Positions 16,815-25,400 of a stretch of 35,845 bases of DNA are shown piece after piece (the stretch's first letter is position 1; each line of letters begins with the position of its first letter). The notes below the pieces were generated by a model that did not search any database, was not told the DNA's origin, and saw only the letters and a list, made by a program, of their open reading frames with translations. The position numbers and the translations under genes were made by a program. Source of the stretch: a virus; the IMG/VR virus record IMGVR_UViG_3300023178_000139, positions 1 to 35,845 of that record; one strand, given 5' to 3'.

Positions 16815-17282
16815 TTACCCCTTTTGAATTAATACCCACGCTATTCCCATAAAATACTCATGAAGAGATTGTTTTTCTTCTGCGGTTACTAGGTGATCAT
16901 CATTTGTTAGAATTTTTTCCAGAATTCTTTTTAGGTTTTCAGATAGTCCCTCGTATTTGTCTACGAGTTTTTTCTTGAAAAAAATTTTTCCAGCAAAAGC
17001 ATAAACGTCGTTTACCTGCTGCACAGATGTTTCATAACCAGAAACTCTTTCAGCAAATTCATAATTAAAAATAGCCAACTTAGCCCTATCGGAAGGCTCA
17101 GATACTATGTCTGAAAAAACACTGATATCTTTTAAGATTTTTTCTGTTGGTTTTTCTACATTCAGTATTTCTGCCGCAGGGTTAGGCTCTGGCTTGGGTT
17201 CTGGTTTATCAAAACCGTCTAGTAAACCTTGACCAAACACAGAATAAAGCAACAAAACAACTGCTATTATTCTTTTGTACAT
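16815..17282 (-). CDS. exported protein with signal peptide
   Basis: The 155-residue protein begins with a classical Sec signal (MYKRIIAVVLLLYSVFGQG) and no lipobox cysteine. A Pro/Glu-rich linker (EPKPEPNP) follows, then a helical domain ending YFMGIAWVLIQKG. Its family is unknown to me. It may act in the periplasm or as a virion part. It lies 1 base from the upstream small membrane gene and 3 bases from the tail-anchored gene, in the same operon. Confidence 0.78.
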   Translation of the reverse strand: MYKRIIAVVLLLYSVFGQGLLDGFDKPEPKPEPNPAAEILNVEKPTEKILKDISVFSDIVSEPSDRAKLAIFNYEFAERVSGYETSVQQVNDVYAFAGKIFFKKKLVDKYEGLSENLKRILEKILTNDDHLVTAEEKQSLHEYFMGIAWVLIQKG

Positions 17283-17283
17283 A

Positions 17284-17550
17284 TTAGTCCTCCGAATTTA
17301 AAAGAGGAAATACCTCATCTAATTTTTCAGCAGCTTCATGTAGCCCTAATTCAACGCACTGTTCTTTGACTGTGTGCCAAGAGCTAACAACGTCTAAGAA
17401 ATTTACGCCTGAATTAGATGGGATTACTACATTCTTTTTCTTGAATAAACTTTTGGCCCAATTAAGCATGGGTTGATAATTTGCTCCTGATAGTAATAAA
17501 AAGGAAGCGACTAAAATTGCCGCAATTCTAAACATCATTTCTGGTTCCAT
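17284..17550 (-). CDS. small membrane protein with helical C-terminal domain
   Basis: The 88-residue protein has one N-terminal membrane helix (about 7-24, FRIAAILVASFLLLSGA). A basic stretch follows (FKKKNVV), then an amphipathic domain with SWHTVKEQCVELGL and KLDEVFPLLN. I recall this last pattern in other phage and bacterial small proteins but cannot name a function. A lysis accessory is possible and not shown. Confidence 0.75.
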   Translation of the reverse strand: MEPEMMFRIAAILVASFLLLSGANYQPMLNWAKSLFKKKNVVIPSNSGVNFLDVVSSWHTVKEQCVELGLHEAAEKLDEVFPLLNSED

Positions 17551-17955
17551 TTATTCCTCCAATGTCTGTAATGGTTTAATAATAACGTCTTTGCCAAATT
17601 TAGATCCGTGGTATGGACAAACTGTTTTATGTCCATCTCCTTGTACAATTACTCCGCTACCTTTACAGATACATTTTTTAGGGTCTTCATGAGGCCCAAT
17701 AATGTCTGGAGTAGGAGTTACATTGAAAACTATTGTCTCGGCTTCGTCAAATGACTTTGAAATATCTTTTTTCCATTCATTAACGTAACCCTCATACATC
17801 TTGGCTATTTCACTGGTGTTGCAACTATAACCATTATTAAACCCGCTAGACCAAGGACTTCCCCCGTCTATTACTTTGGGAATGCTTGGGGCTAGCGAGA
17901 GGGTCAGTATGACTGAAACTAAAGATACTATAACATAATCAAGAAATTTTTTCAT
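17551..17955 (-). CDS. membrane-anchored protein with DnaJ-like zinc half-motif
   Basis: The 134-residue protein begins with an uncleaved signal or membrane helix (about 4-26, DYVIVSLVSVILTLSLAP). An extended region follows, then a CICKGSG...CPYHG block (about 94-116) that looks like one half of the DnaJ cysteine-rich zinc centre (CxCxGxG then CPxH). A metal site outside the membrane would be unusual; the fold may be stabilised by zinc. The start overlaps the upstream stop by 4 bases. The role is unknown, and a structural or chaperone-like part in the envelope is a guess. Confidence 0.78.
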   Translation of the reverse strand: MKKFLDYVIVSLVSVILTLSLAPSIPKVIDGGSPWSSGFNNGYSCNTSEIAKMYEGYVNEWKKDISKSFDEAETIVFNVTPTPDIIGPHEDPKKCICKGSGVIVQGDGHKTVCPYHGSKFGKDVIIKPLQTLEE

Positions 17956-18194
17956 GGAGTACCTCCGTTAACCGCATTGTAATATGCGATATCATCAAAT
18001 CTTGAAGTATACAAGGATTCGACTGCCGTGTATGTTAAACTTGTGTCGAAGTTGACAAAATTACTGTCTGTATTGGTATCGACAGTAAATGATTCTCCAG
18101 TTGGAAAGCAGCTACACACCACGCTTGCGTTACGTGCTACTTCTCTAGTTGAATCTATATTTTGAACTACGTCTGTTGTTGATACAATGGCCAT
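17952..18194 (-). CDS. hypothetical protein
   Basis: I do not recognise this 80-residue protein. It is rich in Thr, Ser, Asp and Val, which fits a beta-structured virion part. It contains a close cysteine pair (CSC near residues 27-29). It lies between the fibre-associated proteins and the membrane-protein set, coupled to the latter by an ATGA overlap. Confidence 0.65.
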   Translation of the reverse strand: MAIVSTTDVVQNIDSTREVARNASVVCSCFPTGESFTVDTNTDSNFVNFDTSLTYTAVESLYTSRFDDIAYYNAVNGGTP

Positions 18195-18196
18195 GT

Positions 18197-18577
18197 TTAT
18201 TCTCCGTTATTAGGTATTTCGAAAATTTCCCAGTTTGTTGTGTTTTCATTCCAAATGTAAGCATTTCCATCGTTTGGTTGTGCTATTGGAGCTTCCCAAG
18301 TGCATGAATCTTCTACAAGAACCCAGCTGTTGTATGGTTTTGGTGGAATAAAGGCATCTCTAGTTTCATCGTATGAGTAACCTATTCCAGCATAGTTTTT
18401 TCTAAAGGGAGTGTCACCTTCTGCGTGAACGCCAGCCCTTGTATTATACGATGTTCTCTTGCAAGTTTTACCAAGCAGAGAACTATAGTACGCCTCCCAA
18501 TTTGTGCTATTTTCATCCTTACCAGCAATAACTGTGGTTACTATGTTGTTTTCGTCTAATATTGCATAATATGGCAT
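18197..18577 (-). CDS. conserved fibre-associated phage protein
   Basis: The 126-residue protein has a block order I recall from many marine and cyanophage genomes near tail fibres: MPYYAILDENNIVTTVI, then CKRTSYNTRAGVH, RKNYAGIGYSYDETRDAFIP, PYNSWVLVEDSCTWEAP and a C-terminal tryptophan-rich strand. The aromatic content suggests a compact beta structure. The function is not established; virion baseplate or fibre attachment is likely from the neighbours. It follows the next protein upstream with no gap. Confidence 0.82.
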   Translation of the reverse strand: MPYYAILDENNIVTTVIAGKDENSTNWEAYYSSLLGKTCKRTSYNTRAGVHAEGDTPFRKNYAGIGYSYDETRDAFIPPKPYNSWVLVEDSCTWEAPIAQPNDGNAYIWNENTTNWEIFEIPNNGE

Positions 18578-18913
18578 CTATATCACCTCTGGCTCTGGGA
18601 ACCAAGAATCTTCATAAGCTTGCTCTACAGCGGTCACTCCGCTAATAACAGTTGATAACGGTATTGGGCCAAGATGAATAGCGGTTGGCTTTTCAAATAC
18701 CCATTTACCATCTAATCTTTCTTTTGGGATTGCCCACCTAGATGTTTGTCCTGAAGCCACTTCTCCAGTTTGAGGTCTTCTTCCAACAATAGCGTCTCCA
18801 GAATCATTAATAACCGAAGGGGTGTATGTTTCAACCCATGACTTAATATTGTTAACAATTAAGTTTTCAGCAGCTATCGCTTCATTTTCTGTATCAAATA
18901 CATAATAGATCAT
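18578..18913 (-). CDS. conserved small phage protein near tail fibres
   Basis: The 111-residue protein starts MIYYVFDTENEAIAAE and contains RWAIPKERLDGKWVFEKP, a pattern I recall from small proteins that sit beside tail-fibre genes in many environmental phages. I choose the ATG at 18913 because it overlaps the adhesin stop as ATGA; an ATG 12 bases earlier lies inside that gene. A role as fibre chaperone or minor virion protein is possible; neither is shown. Confidence 0.8.
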   Translation of the reverse strand: MIYYVFDTENEAIAAENLIVNNIKSWVETYTPSVINDSGDAIVGRRPQTGEVASGQTSRWAIPKERLDGKWVFEKPTAIHLGPIPLSTVISGVTAVEQAYEDSWFPEPEVI

Positions 18914-20520
18914 GTTATACCCCATTTATTGCTTAGATAGCTTTCTACTTGCTGTCTTTGAGCGGTTGATAATGCCGAGTTATATATAATTACTTCTGCA
19001 ATATCTCCTTCTAATAAACCTCCAACAGTGGATGTTGGACCGCCAACATAAAAACGAGAACTAGTATTAATTGTTTGATTATTTGTTGAACTCACACCTA
19101 ATGATGTTGCGTTTTTCCATGCTGATAAATCCGAAGTAGTTGTCCCGTCTAGAATTAATGATAAAATACTATGACTAGATGAAACACTATCATTAAATAT
19201 TCTATTGCCATTAGACACTCTGACTGCTGTTTCTTGACTAACTCCAAAAACACTACCATTTGAAGGGGAGTTTGATGCTGTGCCAAGATACAGTAGATAA
19301 TCTATACTACTTCCAGTATAGTTAGCCACGATAAAAATAGTTCTATTAGTTGAACCGCCAACGGGTGTAGCGACCAAATTCTCAAGCCAATCGCCCCCAT
19401 CAAATCTCAAAACATCCCTACCATTTAATACATTAGAAGTTAGTGCGGGTTGGTTACTAGCTGTACCTTGGGATACGTGATAATCATTCCCAGACTTATC
19501 ATCCCACTGACTTACAGTTCCACCGTTTAATGTGATAGTTTCACTATCGTTAGAGTCTAGCCAAAGCTCTAAACCGCTATATGTTTTTGGATTCCAGAAA
19601 AATTCAATAGTATCAGTACCAGCAGTAAACTGAACAGTAGTATAGCCGCCGCTTGTGGATGATGTGTATGTTAAGCCGCCGCCAATTGTTATTGTAATGG
19701 TGTCTGGGAACTTAATACAAACAAATCCAGAACCTCCGTTACCACCAGTGCCACCTAGATTCCATCCAGTAGAAGAGTCGTGATAGTATGCTCCTCCACC
19801 GCCCCCACCACCAGTATTGGCTGTACCATTATCTCCAGCAGCAGCGGCAGAATCATTTGTTTGATTACCAGATCCACCGTCACCACCTCCACCAGAACCT
19901 CCAGAACCGGGAGTAGCAGTGCTACCCCCACCACCACTAGTATCTCCACCACCACCGCCGCCTGCTCTTGTCACACTAGATCCGGTGATTGAACTCGCTG
20001 TTCCGTTACCTCCATTACCAGCGCCAGAACCAGCTGCATTAGCTCCACCTCCTCCACCACCTTGGGCAAATACGCCGTTCCCTCCGCTTCCATCATTACC
20101 TTGTGCAGAACCGTTGCATCTTGGCGATGTGGACGATCCACCAGCATTAGACAGAAAGCCATTTCCTCCACCGCCAGAACCGCCATTGCCACCAGTTGTT
20201 ACACCACCAGCACCACCACCTGAACCAATTCTTTCTATTGAAGAATCGCTCCCCACAGAATTAGCTGATCCACCAGCACCAACAGTTACAGTGTAACTTG
20301 TTCCAGTATAGTACTTCTTTGTGAACTCTCTATATCCACCAGCACCACCACCTCCCCCTCCAAGAGCCGTACCACCACCGCCACCACCACCAACAATTAA
20401 AACATCTGCATCAAAGGCAGTTTCGCTTCGTACATAATTAGTATCTTCACAGTTATAAATACGTGGAACGAGCGATGAACCAACATAGTGTTGTGAAATA
20501 TCTGTAGATCCAAATTTCAT
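18910..20520 (-). CDS. glycine-rich tail adhesin with LamG-like domain
   Basis: The 536-residue protein has a short N-terminal attachment region (MKFGSTDISQHYVGSS). A long glycine-rich zone (about 43-270) follows with many GGGGGG runs, of the type that forms polyglycine-II helices in phage adhesins such as T4-like gp38 relatives. The C-terminal half (about 310-536) is a concanavalin/LamG-type jelly roll: YSGLELWLDSND, VSQWDDKSGN, VLRFDGGDW and GDIAEVIIYN. It probably binds host surface glycans. The start has a modest AGG site and the context GGTTTAACATG, repeated at the next fibre gene. The low-complexity DNA creates proline-rich shadow frames on the other strand. Confidence 0.88.
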   Translation of the reverse strand: MKFGSTDISQHYVGSSLVPRIYNCEDTNYVRSETAFDADVLIVGGGGGGGTALGGGGGGAGGYREFTKKYYTGTSYTVTVGAGGSANSVGSDSSIERIGSGGGAGGVTTGGNGGSGGGGNGFLSNAGGSSTSPRCNGSAQGNDGSGGNGVFAQGGGGGGANAAGSGAGNGGNGTASSITGSSVTRAGGGGGGDTSGGGGSTATPGSGGSGGGGDGGSGNQTNDSAAAAGDNGTANTGGGGGGGAYYHDSSTGWNLGGTGGNGGSGFVCIKFPDTITITIGGGLTYTSSTSGGYTTVQFTAGTDTIEFFWNPKTYSGLELWLDSNDSETITLNGGTVSQWDDKSGNDYHVSQGTASNQPALTSNVLNGRDVLRFDGGDWLENLVATPVGGSTNRTIFIVANYTGSSIDYLLYLGTASNSPSNGSVFGVSQETAVRVSNGNRIFNDSVSSSHSILSLILDGTTTSDLSAWKNATSLGVSSTNNQTINTSSRFYVGGPTSTVGGLLEGDIAEVIIYNSALSTAQRQQVESYLSNKWGIT

Positions 20521-20527
20521 GTTAAAC

Positions 20528-21292
20528 CTATGTTATGTAATATAGAGTATTAGCGTCGTAACTACCCAAACTATTATAATTAGCCTGACTAATAGCTACA
20601 ATATTTGTAATTTGAACAGAATTAGCAACGGCAGAAGTGTCGCTTAATAAATCTGCACTAAATTCTGTGCCGGTAAGAGTCAATCCATCGCCAGCCGTAT
20701 AGGTAGTGCCAGCGTTATTATCTACATAATCTTTTACAGCCGCCGATGTAGGTAGAGTAGTATCATTATCGTTGCTACTAATACCTTCAGTCTCTGTAAC
20801 GATTGCTGTTGCATTAAAATTAGTTGTATCTATGTTTGTCACTGAGGTTAAATATGTCGAGTTATCGTAACTCCAATTGCCCGCTCCATCATTTTGTAAC
20901 AAGCCGGTCCCATCCGTAATGCTACTAACAGTATGTGCGGTAAAAACAGGGTCTGTTTCTGTTGTGATATATGCCCCCAAGTCTACTACTTGCGATTCGG
21001 TGACTTGTAAAGCTCCAGAATGTTGAACAACCGAACTTTCGGTAATGTTAGCATCTGGCACATTGGTCCATGTTACAATCGATGTTAAATCATTTACTTC
21101 AGATCCACCACCACCACCACCAGTAATTGCGCTTAGTGAAGAAAAAACAGTAGATCCATCACCGATTTTAAGCGTGTTGGTGTCTGTTACAAATCCCGGT
21201 TCTCCACTAGCCAATACTACGGGTGCGGCAGCGCCCCATTCGGCAGCAGTTCCTTTTCTAAATTGGATTCTCGTTTTGCTATAATCTGGCAT
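20528..21292 (-). CDS. tail-fibre protein with Mtd-N-like head module (copy 1)
   Basis: The 254-residue protein starts with the widespread phage-fibre module: RIQFRKGTAAEW, then SGEPGFVTDTNTLKIGDG (about residues 8-50). The rest is Thr/Ser/Asn-rich beta structure, typical of trimeric fibre shafts. It ends with YNSLGSYDANTLYYIT, a terminal tag also found in the neighbouring fibre. Upstream of the ATG, AAGGGG lies 6 bases away. It is probably a distal or side fibre whose head module fixes it to the baseplate; receptor unknown. Confidence 0.84.
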   Translation of the reverse strand: MPDYSKTRIQFRKGTAAEWGAAAPVVLASGEPGFVTDTNTLKIGDGSTVFSSLSAITGGGGGGSEVNDLTSIVTWTNVPDANITESSVVQHSGALQVTESQVVDLGAYITTETDPVFTAHTVSSITDGTGLLQNDGAGNWSYDNSTYLTSVTNIDTTNFNATAIVTETEGISSNDNDTTLPTSAAVKDYVDNNAGTTYTAGDGLTLTGTEFSADLLSDTSAVANSVQITNIVAISQANYNSLGSYDANTLYYIT

Positions 21293-21314
21293 GTTAAACC
21301 CCTTATGTTTTTGA

Positions 21315-21419
21315 CTATGTGTACGCTTGTACGATTACTGTTCCTATGGAAACATTGCTAGCTACTGTATCACCTTTATATACTGTTACAGCTTTATCTC
21401 CAAGGTAAATTGGTGGCAT
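21315..21419 (-). CDS. 34-residue small virion-type protein
   Basis: This short ORF reads MPPIYLGDKAVTVYKGDTVA and continues in the same beta-rich style to QAYT. A strong ribosome site (GAGG, 6 bases upstream) supports translation. It fills the gap between two fibre genes. Small proteins of this 'YLG...Y.G' type occur next to fibre genes in other phages; the function is unknown. Confidence 0.7.
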   Translation of the reverse strand: MPPIYLGDKAVTVYKGDTVASNVSIGTVIVQAYT

Positions 21420-21429
21420 TGTTTACCTC

Positions 21430-22488
21430 TTATGGAACGAAATATATTGTGTTTGGATCTGTTATGTTGTTTTGTTGTAAGTGATTATATGTACCGCTAC
21501 TTACAATTACAGCATTATATACACCACTCACAACTGCTGACCCATAAGCATTAGTTATTGGCTTAGTATTAGAGCTAATTCCGTGTTTAACCACAAGCCA
21601 TTCTTCGTCTATGTTGTCATATATGAAGTCTGCTTTTTCTTTTGGGTAAAGTATACTTCCAACCCCTTCAGAAAATCTAAGTTTATTTCCAGCCGAACTT
21701 CCAACAGCTTGAGGAGTTAAAGTAATATTATAGCTTGACGAGTCATTTAAAATAGTGAATCTTTTGTGTTTGTAGTTTTTATCTATACCAGTTATATTAG
21801 TTCCTGTCGTTGGGGTAACTTTAACAAAATTAGCAGAAGATCCACCTACATTCCAGTTACTCAGCGGGGTAGAACTAACTGTAACTTCGTCAACGGAATA
21901 ATCGTCTTCTTCTATGGAGGGTCTTACAAATAATTCTCCATTAGTACCAGCATCTAAAACAAAAGCTACAGAAATTGCTCCCTGTGTTGGTTTTGTGGTA
22001 GTAAGAGTGCCTGCAACCGTTGGGCTTGCGTATAAAATATCTCCCTGCTGAAAATCAGATCCAGTTGCGTTAATGTTTACCCCATTAGAAGTGGTGTTCA
22101 CATGTGTAACATGTCCGAAGTGTACAATTTCTCCATCGCTACCGTGAGCAATATCTTCTTTTGCTAAACCTAAAAATCTTATTGATTCGATTGTACCATC
22201 AGCTATATATCTATCAATAGTAATAATTTTTCCACCAGCGGTTACACCGTTAGTGTATGTTGCTTGACCTTTATAAATTGTATTTCCGGTATTGTTGTGA
22301 ACGTAATAAACAGAGGCTTCGCTGGGTGGTGATGAGATATCCTCAAAAGATTGTTGTCCGTCACCGACTTTTAAAAGTTTTAAGTCTGTAGCGAAAACTG
22401 GCTCTCCAGAACTCGGAACATAACTAGCCAACTCGGCGGCAGTTCCTCTTTTGAACTGTATTGTTGTTGTGTTTTTGTTTTCTGCCAT
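21430..22488 (-). CDS. tail-fibre protein with Mtd-N-like head module (copy 2)
   Basis: The 352-residue protein opens with the same module as its neighbours (TIQFKRGTAAEL, SGEPVFATDLKLLKVGDG, about residues 9-46). It continues with a beta-rich segment (VYYVHNNTGNTIYKGQATY, IESIRFLGLAKEDIAHGSDG) that resembles fibre domains built of short repeated strands. It ends YNHLQQNNITDPNTIYFVP, close to the ending of copy 1. The start shares a base with the stop of the large RCC1 protein (TAATG). A side-fibre role is likely. Confidence 0.84.
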   Translation of the reverse strand: MAENKNTTTIQFKRGTAAELASYVPSSGEPVFATDLKLLKVGDGQQSFEDISSPPSEASVYYVHNNTGNTIYKGQATYTNGVTAGGKIITIDRYIADGTIESIRFLGLAKEDIAHGSDGEIVHFGHVTHVNTTSNGVNINATGSDFQQGDILYASPTVAGTLTTTKPTQGAISVAFVLDAGTNGELFVRPSIEEDDYSVDEVTVSSTPLSNWNVGGSSANFVKVTPTTGTNITGIDKNYKHKRFTILNDSSSYNITLTPQAVGSSAGNKLRFSEGVGSILYPKEKADFIYDNIDEEWLVVKHGISSNTKPITNAYGSAVVSGVYNAVIVSSGTYNHLQQNNITDPNTIYFVP

Positions 22489-25400
22489 TATGATAATCCT
22501 ATACCGAAAGGTTTGGTTGTTGGTGTGAAATTATTGTCATACCTTATTCCGCTTGAGAGCCGTAATTCGTCAATTTCAAAGTCGTGGAAATATTGGCCAG
22601 ATCCTAATAGCACAGAATCTATTACATAACTAGAACTATCTCTTCCGCTTGCGACAACGTTTCCATCTATGTAAAGTTGTAGCAATTCCACGCTCGATGG
22701 ATTGTCTGGAATTCCGCTTGTTCTTGTTAGTGCTATGTGGTCAAAACCATTGAAGTTGTAATCTTGAATATTTATTAAATTTGTTCCGTCAGTTTTAAAT
22801 ATCTTAAGATCATATCCAGTTGTATCGTTACCGTAATACATAATATTAAGATATTGATTACTGTTGCTGTCATTTAGCGTAATGATTGGGTTTCCAGAAG
22901 GATTAGCATTGATGTCTTCAGATCTATTTCTTGGATTAAAGAAAAATTCAATTGTATACTCTCCATCGAGATTGAAACTAGTATCATATCTCATTGAGTC
23001 GTAACGATATAATCTTAAGCATTCTGAGAATGCTCCGTCTAGATATCTTGTTCCTTCACTGTCGATATTAGTCAAGAAACTTGTGTCATAAGGATAACTG
23101 TTATTCGATAAATCATCTAAACTATTGTCGAAGTGTGAATAAAGAATCACGCTATCAAATAATCCGTCCGTAGCTTCTTCTGGCGAAATAGGCTGAGAAG
23201 TTGATGTGTACTGTCCCTTGCCAACACGATTGACCCCAGCTATTCTCACTAAATAACTTTCTGAATTATTCAGCCCGTCTAAGATGAATGAAAGATTTGA
23301 TACTTGTGGTTGCTGATTATTAAAATTGTTTGACAAAGCATTGTTACTGTAAACGGACCAAGTTACTCCGTTATCAATAGAGTATTCAATGACGTAATGA
23401 GTAACTGCTTCCTGTAGAGCTGTTTCATGACTCCATGATACTAGTAATTGTCGATTACCAACAATATTACTGGTGTTTGCATTTTCAACATTTAAGTTTG
23501 TGGGAACATTGGGAAAATAACTTAATACTGTTGAGTAAGAATGATCTCCACCATTGAACGTGTTTTGCCATCGTATTGGAGACTGCATTTGTGAAGGAAG
23601 ATTTCTAGGAACTCTATCTCCTAATCCTAATTGTCCACGGTCGTTGTCTCCAAACGACCATATGTAATGTTGATTATCAACAAGTTGAGAATGGTTTGCA
23701 CCAGTAGATATTTTTTCAATATTACTTTCACTAAGTCTAAACGGAACTGATCTGTCCAAATTGTCACCAGTACCAAGCTGACCTTTATGGTTTCTACCAA
23801 AACTCAAAACTTGATCTGTATCCGTTTTAATTAAGCTATGGTTTGCTCCAGCTGATATATCTTCAATAACATAATTTGGTTTTTCGTAAAATAGAAGATT
23901 TTTTCCTCCCATGTATCCATGATTGTATGAATATATACTAACCTTGTCAAAATTTCCTAGAACGTCAATATAGACGTTTCCATAATAGAAATTATAAGTT
24001 CCATCGGCAGTTGTGTTAACTAAATTCAAGCATCCACCGTTGATATCTCCATTGTATTTAATAGTATTTGTTTTTCCTCTGTTTAAAATAGCGATTGGAT
24101 CTGATTGTGGGACATTGTAAATTATGTACTGTCCGCTAGATAGCACAAAGCGCTCCAGAGGATTATATTGCTTACCCTGAGTGTAGTCTAAAACGTACAC
24201 CTGTTTATGATTGTATTCTTGTACGTCTACGTATGAACCTGAAGGAAGATATGTAAAATTAACGTCTTGTATTTGTGAAAAATCAAAGTTTATTTTTGTT
24301 GGAATATCAGCGTGGTTGACACTGCCAATACCAAGCTGTCCATATTGATTATTCCCAAAAGCGTATATATCTCCATTACTATCAAGAGCCAACGAGTGAC
24401 TGTTGCCTGCTTTTACTTGAACCCAGTCATTTTTATCTGTAATTTTTTGTGGAACGTGAACATCTCTGTGATCGCCGTCGCCAAGTTGCCCAAAGCTATT
24501 ATTGCCCCAAGTGTATAACTCATTATTTTTTATACCTAAAGAGTGGTGATTACCAGCAGACACTTCTTGCCAGCCACCGTTTAAGCTTTTGTAATAAAGA
24601 ATATCTTGTCCGTTATTTAAATAAGAACCATTTAAAGATGTTAAGCTTGCCTTGTTATAATCTCCAGAAACATCGATAAGAAGGTAGTCTGAATAGTATC
24701 TTTGGTTATTTATAGTTTGTTCTAATACGCCGCCAGAATATGCAATAATGTCAGCGGTGGAATTATGAACTAAAGAAATTGCGTTACTAGGAGATATACC
24801 GCTAACAATGTATTTTCCGTTATTGGCTATAAAATTAGCGTTGATATTAATATCATTTAATGTGAACCTGTTATCTACAGAGTTAATTCCGTTCTCTGTT
24901 AGTCTATTTAGATCTACAAAGTAAACGTCTTTTCCAATAATTGTAAAAGCATCTCTAGCGTTTGTATCTTCAAGACCTAAAGCCCCATAAGATCCATCAC
25001 CACACGAAAATAAATTGCCGCTACTATCTATTGCTAAAGAGTGATGTGATCCAGCCGATATTCTTGACCAAGTTTGCTTAATCGGATAACCAGAACTAAA
25101 AACTTCACCGTTTTTAAAGTATGTGTTTTGTATTTCTGATAGATCTTTTATGTTTGTTCCAACACCATTAGATTCTATTCCTAACTGCCCGTAATAATTG
25201 TAACCGCAAGAATGTAAAATTTTATCATAATCTAAGGCTAGAGTATGATAATTTCCAAGCTCAAAGGTTGACCACTTTTTTCCATTATCAAATACTAGAG
25301 TTGGCTGTAGTTTATCTAAATTATCTGATAAGGACAATTGACCAAACTCGTTATATCCGTAAGAAAGAACATCATCAACAACGGGATCTGGGGTTGTTGT

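Noticed and set aside
19919-20296. Plus-strand open frame rich in proline
   Set aside because: It is the complement of the glycine-rich repeats of the adhesin gene (GGN codons read as CCN); it has no ribosome site and no independent features.
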